Shown here one piece after another: positions 24,725 through 36,700 of a DNA stretch of 64,000 nt. Position 1 is the stretch's first letter, and each line of letters opens with the position of its first letter. The position numbers and the translations under genes were made by a program. The DNA comes from Telmatactis stephensoni. Lineage: Eukaryota > Cnidaria > Anthozoa > Actiniaria > Isophelliidae. Location of the stretch: contig JALIZF010001005.1 in the NCBI GenBank assembly GCA_029948255.1, positions 1 through 64,000 of the forward strand. The letters are read 5' to 3'. A model generated the notes under the pieces. The model searched no databases and was not told where the DNA came from. It was given only the letters and a program-made list of their open reading frames with translations.

Positions 24725-27700
24725 ATGGCGGTAGCACGTAGTCAGTCTTCTCTTCTCAGAAACAAAGGTTTTATTGGTGGTAAATGGATAACATGCGCCA
24801 AAACATTTCCGGTTTATGATCCGTCTACTGGAGAAGAAATCGAACGAGTTGCCAATATGGATGAAGATGAGGCAAGATTAGCTGTGAAGCTAGCCTACGA
24901 TGCCTTTAAAACATGGAAGAAAACTACTGCTAAGGTAGCTACATACAAATCAATAGTCCAGTCCCAGACTTTCTCGCGAGTCCTGGAGCGGCAAGAAAAT
25001 GTTTGATAATACGCCAGCGTGACAATACCAGACATTAATTAGGCATTTTATATCCGCACTCCCCTGCATAGCAGTTGAGGACGTGTTTTCCAAAATAATT
25101 CTCACTCACTTGGATTTTCCATTTATTTTGGTGAAAATTTAAACCCTACTTCCTTGGATTTTCATACATTTTCATGAATTTGAGACCCTACTCCCCTGGA
25201 TTTTCCAGTGGATTTTCACCCGACGTAGCTAATCGAACTTCATCGAATTTAACCACAGGTAGTCCAGAACTGGACCCACTTTATCTTCGCGCGCGCGGCC
25301 AAAATTTAAAATTGGAGCGAGCGCGAGCGATGTAACGCTAACGGACTCAATTTTCTTTCGAATGCGCGCGCGCTTCTTTTATTTCTTCGTTCACTGTTTA
25401 TTGTATATAATTGTTATTGAGAAAAGTGGGTCCAGTTCTGGACTAAACCACAGGCGGACCATCCTCTCAGTTTGTGGTTTGGGTTTCCTGTGTCACGGTG
25501 GAATGGCCGTTGGTTTCAAACAAGCTGAAATGTAGTGCTTTTCACTGGCGATTTTACTTGATTGCTCTACATCTTGAAATTCAGAATATTGTGTCAAAAT
25601 AAACTTCAATCCTTATATTTATCAGATATGAGTCTTGTTTTGTCGTCCGATGAGTTTTAAGAGAGCGTACGTCTCCCTCTAATAACTCTCTTAAAACTCA
25701 TCGGACGACAAAACAAGACTCATATCTGATAAATATAAGGATTGAAGTTTATTTTGACACAATATTCTGAATTTCAAGATGTAGAGCAATCAAGTAAAAT
25801 CGCCAGTGAAAAGCACTACATTTCAGCTTGTTTGAAACCAACGGCCATTCCACCGTGACACAGGAAACCCAAACCACAAACTGAGAGGATGGTCCGCCTG
25901 TGATTTAACCGAACTCCATCACGCGATTGGGTTCGATTGAGTTCGGTAATCGAACAAAATCGAACTCACAAATTTTTTGAGCAATCGAACTAATCGAACG
26001 GTTCGACTGAATTTAAGGAGGCTCCCTATAGTTATAGTGGATACTGATACTAAATGAAAAAGTTATGTTTAAAATCAAGTTTGTTTGAACAAGTGACCGG
26101 TTTGCTGAGCATGCGCGACATGCGTGATTTATCATGACCTCAAGGAAGCCATGTTTTGATTTTTGTGTGAAGTACACTTCAAAATTCTTCGTTTTTCTAC
26201 GTATGTAAAGGATAATTCAGCCTTGATGATCAATCTTGATGTTAGATTTGTATTCCTCGACCCTATTCAAGTCAATATTGGCTAATCACTCTTCGCTAAG
26301 AGTAACTTTAATACCATAAAGTTTGGTTCAACAAGTAGAGAAAATGGCGACCGTTGTCATTGTCTACATACTTCGTCTTCGATTTTGGTCTTGAAGAACT
26401 GCTGTTATTTGGAATTTTCACTAGCAAGGTAAGTTTTTGTCATTTTTATATCTAATGAAGATTGTTTGCAGTAAAATCGGCACTAGATATATCCCTTTTC
26501 TTTCGTGTCAAAGATGGGTAATGTGACTTTATTGAGCATATTTGTAGTGAGCTTATTTGTCATCACACTCAAACTACCAGTATGATCTAAGCAGATATGA
26601 GAACTTTAATATGTGTTTACAATGTTTAATGGGTAATCTTTGTCTTGAAAATTGGAGTAGTCATATTTTTGGGGGTTTCGGACATCGTGGATATTGTTTA
26701 CATGGCAAAAATATACTGTTCGAAAAGTTGTTCCTCGACAATTATTCGAGACTTTAAGAATGAATATGTAGTTATGTATCATAGCTGACAGGAAATTATT
26801 GGTTTCCCAGGGATCGAACAATCTTTAGTGCTAGTTACGGAGCAATAAAGCAATGATATTATTTTGCTTCCAGGCTGTGAAATGCTCAACAAACATTTCT
26901 GGTTTATATTTAAAACTACCACACATATTCCAATTGATTAAGTACCAGGAATTATTGTATTAACGAACTATTGGGCCAGAATTTTTTTACAAATTGGAGT
27001 ACATAGAGAAATTTTCAATTTTAAGTAAAAACCCTTCGTTTTGCTTTTAATTAGCATATGCTTCATTGAATATGCAAAATTTTTCGTATAGTTTTAAAAC
27101 TTTATATTATGTAAAATATATTATCCCTTGGTAGTGAAGTAAGCTCACATATACATATATATTTTTGTCTGATAGTTTTTGATTCATACTGCGGTACACA
27201 ATTAGCCTGATGTGCATTTGATTATTTCATAACAAAACATGCCGGACAATTTGTCTCTCTAAACAAATATTTAGGGTAAGGTATTTCTCTGATAGTTGAT
27301 TCATACTGTAGCGCACAAGCCTGATGCATATTTGATTGTTTCATAAAAGAACATTAACAATTTGTTTGTATAAAAAAAATATTTACAACTGTAGTGTAAG
27401 ATTGTCTAACAAAGTTAAACATTGCTTGCTAGCACAGTAATATTTGCTCCATCAATTTGACTATTCCAGTCACGGCCACACATGTACTCCATATATAAGA
27501 CCAAACTATCAACATGTTCATAACTGCACACAGCAATCAATCCACCACGATTGTGACCATGGGGGTGACTTTCAAAAAGTGCAATCTTCCTGAACTGAGT
27601 ATGAAAACACATCAGCATAGATTTATCGGGTGGCACTGTTACAATAGCACTTCTGTCATCAGTTGATAAGCATATATCTACAAGCGTTGTTCTGAACATT

Positions 27701-30700
27701 GAAGCAGAGACAACACCAATATCCCCAATTATTCTTAGTCCAAAATGGTCTTGTCTTGTCTGCAGTGCTTCTTGAGGTGTGAGATTGGGTTGGCCTAATG
27801 GAAGGTTGAGGGTATTGTACAGGAGATTGCTTTCAACCATTGAATCTGCAAATTTAGCTATGGACTGCATAATACTTATTGATGATGGGATAGGTAGGAT
27901 GCCATTGAAAAATTTCATTGCACCAATAGCAGCAATAATACAGCAGGCGTTGCTGCCTATTGGTACCCCAAAGATTGTTGCCTGAGATATATTGATTGGT
28001 AGACTCCATTCAGTGATGTGACCAAAGTAGATACTTGTTAGCAGTGTGTTTACTTGGTTATCTGGCTGAGCTGGTTGTTGATTTTGATTACAGCTTTGGA
28101 CACACACACCCTCTGGACATGCTGGACACTTGGGAGGACCATTCTTGGGGTTTGTATGCCCTTTTCGTGGATGACCACAGTTCTTGCATTTTGGTGTTCG
28201 TTTAGGTGCAGATGGTTGTGATGGTTGTGGATTATGAGAAGATACACAAGGTAATGGTGGAGCTTTTGGAAATGGTAGTGCTGATATTGATTCTACTGCA
28301 GATTGGACCTGGCTGTCTACAGATGGTGTTTGTACTTGGTCACTCTCTGTTAGTATGTGTGAGGTATTGTCATCATCATCATTGTTGTTTTCATCTACAT
28401 CATCATTGCTTGTTGTCTTTGGATTTAAAATTGTATCTTTTGCTGTAGTAGCCAAACTCTCTGCTTTTGCTGCAAGGAATTTCTGACAGAGTGGACAGAA
28501 ACTGCAATCATCTAGACAATCATTGTGAAAAGAATGAGAACATCCCTCAAATAGAGTCCAAGGCTCATCCTGAATAACTTTGCACCCAGGCAAGTCACAT
28601 CGTTGGTCTTGCTGTGCAGTTGTTAAACCACAGTATCCTAGTGGTAATACTTTAGTTTTGACTGCTTCTGTACCGAATAATCTAGGTAATGCAACCAGCT
28701 TCTTTTTTCCCTTGACAACAATGTTTCCTTTTCCAGGTTCTTTTCCTATTTCACAAAAATTTTTTGCGAGGATGGATGCACATTTGGCCTTCATGGAGCG
28801 TAGATGGTTTAGAACACTTTTCTTTTTTTGGGTTGGTGTAAAATTTTCTTTGAAGCTTTTTTGTGCCTGTTTGGAGTGGAATATTGCTTTAGCCTTTTTT
28901 TCTAGCTGCTCTGTACTGTCACATACATTTGTCTTTGAACGAATGATACTATGTGCATTCTCGACGGGGTATTCATCAAATATAGTCAAGTATTGTCTAA
29001 TCAGGTTGTACATACCAGGGTGGTGCATTCCCCAGTATGTACACATGGCTATCCATACAAGAGGAGATTTATTGTAGTGATGCCTTTCCAAGCAAACAAA
29101 CATGGTCCAGATTCTTATCACTGCCTTGAAATACTCAGTAAAATTGTTTAGTTTAAATGTCACACTGTAAATTGTTAGAACAAGGGGCAGATAGTTGTCC
29201 AGAAGGTTTAATAGTGTTCTGTACTCTAGATCTTTGCACTGGGAAAATTTCTCTTTGACAGAATCTCTTAAAAAGAGCCAACCACCATAAGTCACCTCCA
29301 ACAGATAGCTTATTCTCCAGGGCTTTGGCTTCTTAGCAAGCTTGCTTTTAGGGAATAAGTTAGTGTAAATGGCTTCAAAAAAGGGGCGGAAATCATTGAA
29401 TAATGTTTCTCTAGCATTTAGGGAAATGTGTAATGGTCCAATGCAAGGTATTACTGATAATATTCTTGGTTGGTTATTGTTGTTTATGGTTTGTCTTTTC
29501 CTTTCAGGTTCACTGGAACTGGCAGTTGAATATGAATGATCTTCATGAATAGTTGGAACATCTGTGTGGTTTGATGATTCATGATGCATTACAGAGGAAT
29601 ATGAATGGTCAAAGTGATGAACACCAGCAGTAGCTTCTTGTGTCAGTGATGGAGTTGGTGGAAAAAACTTCACAAGACTTTCATAAACTATCTGACGCGA
29701 GTAGAACTGGGCTGGCCAGTCACCAGGTTGTGGAGTTAAGAACATGTTGAAGTAGTCAGCTAGTTTAGTACTTAAAATAGTATTGAATATGGTTGTGGCG
29801 CCAGCTTTTAAACAAAGTTTCTCAAATTCGTTGGGGTCATATACCGGCGGATTCTTCAATGTTGTAAACTCATAATACATGACCTCCTTTAGACGCTTTA
29901 GTTCGAATGGAAGATCGCACCCTGCCATAGTAAAAAAATAGGAAATATCTCTAAGTGTAATAAAACACAATGGTTATCACAATATGTTCTCCTTGTTTTA
30001 TAACGCAATATTCTTTGTTATTGGGGAATAGGCTTACGTTTAGAAAGGTGTTTCATTTCATCCTGAACTTCGTCAAAGAGGCCAGGTGGAAAAATTACGC
30101 TGCCGCACGGACCTCGCAGAATTTCTCCAAAACACGTTTCTTGCACTTGCCAGTTCTCTAGTGCCATGACATTTTCCTCTGTCTGACAGTGCTCACTTTT
30201 AGTCGTGGGCTCTTTGATGGGCGGTGTTGTCGTAATGCGCTCGGCCTTCCAACCTTCCGCTTGCATTTTCCCACTCTCTGTTTCGGACATGCTAAATAAG
30301 TTTTTGTATTTTTCTTGGTTGAAATTATGAAAGAATCGTAATACTTACCCTTGATAATTGATTGCTGGATGTAGATAGTGCTGAATATCTGCATGCTCCA
30401 CAAATTCGCGCGTCGTCTGACAGCTCAGCTGTTAATTTGAACTTACTGGCGTAAGGCTTCGCAGGCCTGCTATTTTTATGATCTTTAGAAGAAATGGCTT
30501 TATTACACACAGCACACTTCTTAAAATAATTGCTTCCATCACAAACGATAAAAATTAAAAGAAAAAACGAGATATACAGCAGCAAACTATAACTCCGAAA
30601 CATTTTTGAACAAATAATATAACCGGGAGCCCTGTGGTGAGCCTTCAATACAACTCTGTCGTTCAGCAGCTACGCGCATGGCCATGCAAAACGGCCACTT

Positions 30701-33700
30701 GTTGTTTGTTTGCATATTGACAGCTTATAGACCAATTATATTGAAGATTATGAGTTTTAGGATTTGTTGTAAGGGCCATGATCCCATGGATGTTACCATA
30801 GCAACGCTACAGCTTCCATAATAAGGTCTCTTTTTACCAATTAAATTTTAATTGCTCGAAGTTTCCACGGTAAAAGTTGATTTTTTTAAAATAATATGAA
30901 ACTTTGCTTAATTTGTGATTGTATGATCGATTTTAAAAATATTCTGGAGATCAGAATATGAGATATTGTCAAATTTCGGTTTTTCTAAATTGAGAAAAAT
31001 CTGATGTCAGGAAGTTAGCTAACTTTTGATAGTGGCTGTATGATAATGTGGAAAATAGATTTTGTGAGTTTTAAAAAAGTTCACCGTAGAAAACTTGCGT
31101 TTTTACTCATTTTATTGAAACAATGACCTTCCTTAATACTGACGTCACGTTGCTATAGCAACCTTTCGAGCAATGAGTTTCATATCAAACGGTTCCCTGA
31201 TTCATGGTCTGTCATATGGTTGGCTTTACGGTTGTCAAAGTATAAATTTGAAGCAGTATATTATCCACTTTTTACCATTGGTATAAAGGTCTTTGAAACT
31301 ATAGTGAGCTACCTTTAAGTAGTTCGATTAGTTCGATTGCATGAGTTCGAATAGGTTCGATTTTGTTAGAAACAAACAGAGGATAGATAGCATTCGACTG
31401 GAAATGTGATAATACATGTATCATTGGTGCGGGATTCCCCAAATAACGAATAGGTAAACCAAGAAAATTGCTTTTTTTTTTAATTTTATTACAATCCCGG
31501 TTACGTGAGGGCAATGGCAATGTGAATCCCCGGTAAAATCCGTCTAAAATAAATCTCTAAAATAAAGTAAAATAAAATAAAATAAAATAAAATAAAATCT
31601 CTAAAATAAAAAGCTGTCGCGCTATACCCCGCCGGCTGCCATTCCTTAGTCGTCCATTTCTTTTACGCTGTGTCGAATTCCTATTTGACCGGCAGTTTTC
31701 AAATTTTCCAATATTTCCCGAAAAAAACATTCGTACACCATCTAAAGTACACTATCTTTATTTAGAAATGGTAAGCGGTCATAGTTAGCGCTGTAGTGTC
31801 CAACTAGCTCTTTTTCTCTAGCCCCGGGACAGAGTACAACGAGCGACCTAAATCGGGCCTAAATAGACACAGCGTTTCTCGCTCTTAACTTGTTCTTTAC
31901 CCCGATTTGGTTTAAAGTTCTCGTCAATTGCTTGGCTTTCGTCCTTCATTGGAAATTTGGTAATTTGTGTGAAGTTGTTTTTTTACAACGGTGTTCGATT
32001 GAGTTCGATTGGGTTCGATAAAGTTCGAAAATCAAACGCAATCGAACTCGCACAGAAATTTTTCGGTTCGATTGTGTTCGATTATCGAACTAATCGAACC
32101 CAATCGTTCGATTAAGTTCGATTGGGTTCGATAAAGTTGGATTACCGAACGGTTCGATTAGCTACGTCAGGATTTTCAATGGAAGTTGAGGGGGCCACAT
32201 GGAATTGCAGAGGGGTTTTAGTAACCCTTTAATTGGAATCCCATGTGTCCTCAACAGGGGGAGTGAGGATAAAAAATCCGATAGCTGCCCTAATTACACT
32301 TCTTCCCGGGAGTGTTCAATCGATAAAAATCGATACCAAAAAATCAATCTCGATAAATCAATATAAATCGATTATAACCTCTTAATATTGATTGGGCTAT
32401 TGCATTTTATATCCGCACTCCCCCTGTTGAGGACATGTTTTCCAAAATAATCCCTACTCCCTTGGATTTTCCATTTATTTTGATGAATTTTAGACCCTAC
32501 TCCTTTGGATTTTCCAGTGGATTTTCAATGGAAGTCGAGGGGGCTCATGGAATTCCAGAGGGGTTTTAGTACCCCTACTCCCTTGGAATTCCATGTGTCC
32601 TCAACAGTGGGAGTGCGCGGATAAAAAATGCAATAGCCCATTGTATCGATCAGTCAATAAAACTCGTTATTCTTGGCTTTCACTGACGTCATTCTGAGTC
32701 CTAAATAAAATGCAACTGCGTTCTATAGAATTACATGCAGCGCGCAAATAGAACAATAGCCATCCGTTGGTGTGTAAATTTACGTTAAAACTATCCCGAG
32801 ACACTTCTTTATCTACGACGATTTCAATTTAGCTGTCAAAATTCTTGCGCGTTTTTATCACTGTATTCAGACTATTCATCCTTAACAAAATACTTTTTTA
32901 ATGTTGTGATCCAAGATTCACTTTATTTGTAACCTAGAAAAGGTCAAAATTGTTTGAGATACACATTCAATACGTAGTTAATTTTAGACATTATTTAACT
33001 ATCAGGAAAGAAGCGATAAGCTCAAACTGTGGCACAGTCTTATGCACAAAAAACAGGATGAACTTGCTAGAATTCTTACTAGAGAACAGGTTAGTTCTGA
33101 CTAATGGTCAAATACATTGCTAACTTAATGATTTAAAAATAAATGCTTACAAAAATAAATGCTTACACTGTAACGTAATTTTCGAGCCATTAATTTCTTA
33201 CTTTTACTTGGTGCCCGGTGGCGGGTCCGGGATTTTTTAAAGTGCCTATAACGCCTAGCCAAATCCTTTTGAATCTAGAAATACATCATATAAATAAACG
33301 TTTTATATAAATATTTCTGAATAAAATCAACTCCTCCCTGAGAATTAAGCAATTCAAATCTGAAAATGCAAATGAGATGACGTCAAAGCAGGAATTATTA
33401 AATATACAAATACACTAGATACGAATTTTATACTATTTTTCTATTTGCAAAACAATCTCATTGCTAAAGTACAAGGTATGGTGAGTAATTTTGCTGCTTA
33501 ACTGAAATGCACTTGTTTCAGAAGTAGAATCAAAATCAAGCAAATTCCTGCTTTGACGTCATCTCATTTGCATTTTCAGATTTGAATTGCTTAATTCTCA
33601 GAGAGGAGTTGATTTTATTCAGAAATATTTATATAAAACGTTTATTTATATGATGTATTTCTAGATTCAAAAGGATTTGGCTAGGCTTTATAGGCACTTT

Positions 33701-36700
33701 AAGGGCCGGGTTCCAATGCAAAGAACGTTGCCAGGGCAGTTCTCAGAATAAATTAGGAAACATTTTGCAAACCGGACAAGGGAGCAATAGGATGCGATCG
33801 ATGTGATGAGCAGGGGGGCCGGTCCCCTGGAAACACTGATGCCTGTTGCTCGACCAATCGGCCAAATGATAAATATTTTGAGATTTTCTTCTTGCATGAA
33901 TCGCCGCTGTACAATTATATCTATTACTGAGGTCGCACAATAAACGTGAAGTGAAGTGAAGATCGAGGGCGGAGACGAGCACCATGCAATTCCTGGTTCC
34001 CAAGGTTGCTGGGTTTTTTTTTTGTATTTTGTTTTTTTGTTTGTTTGTTTTTGTTTGTTTTGTTTTTGTCTGTGTGTGTGTGTTTGCGGCTTTTACTTAG
34101 AAGGATTTCACAGCAGCCATGTTTGTTGTCAAAATAATAAAGCATTTTTCCCAAGAGAAATGAAATCTTTTCTAATTCAAAAACTTTCTATTTTACTTGC
34201 CCACAAACATGGCTGCCATGAAATCCCTCTATATGCACACTGCTTTATTACCAGGGTAAACCATTGAAAGAGGCTTATGGAGAGGTCAACTATGCTATGG
34301 CCCATGTAGAATGGTTAGCAGAAGAAGCCAGGCGTATCTATGGTGATATTATACCTAGTCCGATACATGGCAGACGACTAATGGTTGTTAAGCAACCAGT
34401 TGGTGTGACGGCTGTCTGGACACCGGTAAGACTATACAACAGAATTGCCTGCCACTTAGCTGTCTCTTATAATTTATTCAAAAACGGCTTGATAATTTTT
34501 TTGCATTGTCCCTTGTCTAGAGCTGCTCGAGTTCGATAGATATTTTAGAAAAATTGATGTTAGCTATCTTTGTTTACCGTCGCTATGGCAACACAAATAG
34601 AAGTGAAATAAACAAAAATCGAAACTTTGATTCAATTCCAATAACTGCATGGTGTAAAAACCGTTGTGGTTGGTCAAGAGTAAGTTGCTCAATTCGTGAA
34701 GTGAAAAATGCGCATTGTCAATAAAAAACTGTATCGAGCCACCTTAAATACATTACTCTAATATTGTCACACAATAGAGTTAACAAATTGAAGATGGTGT
34801 TGAGTTGTCTGTCTGAAGGACGAATCGTTTCCGCGACACCTTGAATGGACATCGTTTTGAAAACAGTGCAGGTTTAACCTGACGATGTCCATTAAACACT
34901 TGGCAAACTTCAGTGTCTGTACTTTGCAAATGTATTGTCAACGTTGCTGTAACTCTGAATTTCTCCCCATGGAAATTTACCCATATACGAAAACTAGTGG
35001 GATTCCGTGTTCTATTTCATTGTTTGCATGTGGACATACACGCACTACTCAAATTATACTATACTACCGCATGTAGCAGCTACATGCAACTGATATACCT
35101 GTACGTTAACACATATTTTTTATCTTGTCAGTGGAATTTTCCTTACGCCATGATCACCAGGGCAGCAGCTGCTGCACTTGCCGCGGGTTGTACAGTCATA
35201 ATCAAACCATCAGAAGAAACACCGCTATGTGCTTTAGCTTTACAACAGGTTAACTCTCCTTGTACCACGTGATCTATGACATCATAAGGTGCTTTAGCTT
35301 TACAACAGGTTAACCCTCCTTGTGCTACGTGGTGTATGACGTGATAATCTATGACGTCATAAAGGTGCTTGAACTTTACAAGAGATAAACCCTCCTACCT
35401 TGTCCATGTGATCTCTGACGTCATACGTGGGAACAGCCATTAAGCCAACTTATCTGCATAAGCATGCACACGTAACATTGGATTTATAACTTATGATATT
35501 GAAAGTTTGTTATAATCATTCTAGCTTGCTGAAGATGCTGGCTTTCCTCCTGGAGTAATCAATACTTTACCGTGTTCCCGAGATCATGCCGAACGCCTTA
35601 CGAATGTGGTTCTTAAAAGTGACCTTGTGGCCAAGTTGTCGTTTACTGGATCTGTAGCTACTGGCAAGGTAGTCGTGGAGTCATTGTATAATTCACTTGC
35701 ATAGGGAAATTATGTTGACACAGTGCACAGTCGTCTTAAAAAGAAAGTTTTCGATATCAGTGATGTACACTTAGCGGTGATGGGTGGTTTACTGAGAGGG
35801 TCATACTAGAATCTGGTCTCGTGGTATATAGCCTTAAACCCTGAACATACCAGCTGGGTAGCTAAGAGAAACTATGGACCTTAGTCTCGCAATACACCTA
35901 GCCTAAAGTCGAACCATGCGTGCTGATTGGGGGGATAGTACGCACAAGTTGTGCGGTACTACAAAAAACTTCTCAAGATGTATATTTGTCGCTGACCAGT
36001 TTGAATAGAGATGCATGGCTTCAGTGGTCTTTCGATCTTTTATTAATTTTTTAATCTAACAATGGTTAGAACAATAGGTATAAAAACTAAGAATCTTTTT
36101 CATTCTGTTTAGGTATTGATGTCTAAATGTGTGGATACTGTCAAGAAAGTTTCGCTAGAACTTGGTGGTAATGCGGCGTTTATTGTGTTTAATTCAGCTG
36201 ATATTGATCAAGCAGTGAGAGGAATTATTGCTAGTAAACACAGAAACACAGGACAGGTACTTAGCAATATTATCATCATATTACAGCGTACTTCCTTTAC
36301 TATACCCTAGAATAGCGTACTTCCTTTACTATACTCTAGCATAGCGTACTTCCTTTACTAGAGTCTAGAATTTACTAGACTCTAGCATAGCGTACTTCCT
36401 TTACTAGACTCTAGCATAGCGTACTTCCTTTACTAGACTCTAGAATAGAACTTTGGCATTCATAACATATATATGATGATTTTGTTTTATTTGTTATCAT
36501 CATTATGTTGTTTAATCATAATCATTATCGTCAACATCATTATTGATATCATCAAAATGTTTGATTTTTGAATGACTAACTTTAAATATGACCTTGTAGG
36601 CTTGTGTGGCGCCTAATCGTATCTTAGTACAAGACCAAATCTATGACCAGTTGGTTGCTCGTTTGTCAGAGGCGATGGATAAACACTTAATAGTTGGTAA

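Larger units (their letters stand above)
25219..32169. mobile_element. 6951-bp DNA transposon, unassigned superfamily, in ALDH5A1 intron 1
   Basis: Left end CCCGACGTAGCTAATCGAAC; right end, read inward on the other strand, TGACGTAGCTAATCGAACCG. Flanked by a perfect 9-bp duplication GGATTTTCA (25210-25218 and 32170-32178). Joining the flanks restores the reading of the intact relative at about 32510-32540, which has this 9-mer once, so the borders are well supported. Both ends carry repeated GTTCGATT motifs. Similarity between ends continues inward (GGCTCCCTATAGTT near 26029; mirrored near 31290-31315). The inside carries a minus-strand gene (27415-30648). A foldback element is inserted in the left end at 25254-25902. 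A 9-bp duplication occurs in Mutator-type elements, but I do not recognise a Mutator transposase here. Confidence 0.9.

Noticed and set aside
28580..29077. 165-codon plus-strand ORF
   Set aside because: Antisense shadow of the long transposon exon; no family resemblance.
30325..30648. Signal peptide on the transposon protein ([16 protein letters not shown])
   Set aside because: The hydrophobic run is T-rich and looks like a pyrimidine tract before an acceptor near CAVCNK; secretion makes no sense for a DNA-acting protein.
33956..34267. 103-codon ORF with Phe/Cys/Leu runs
   Set aside because: Translation of a T/G simple repeat at 34015-34085.
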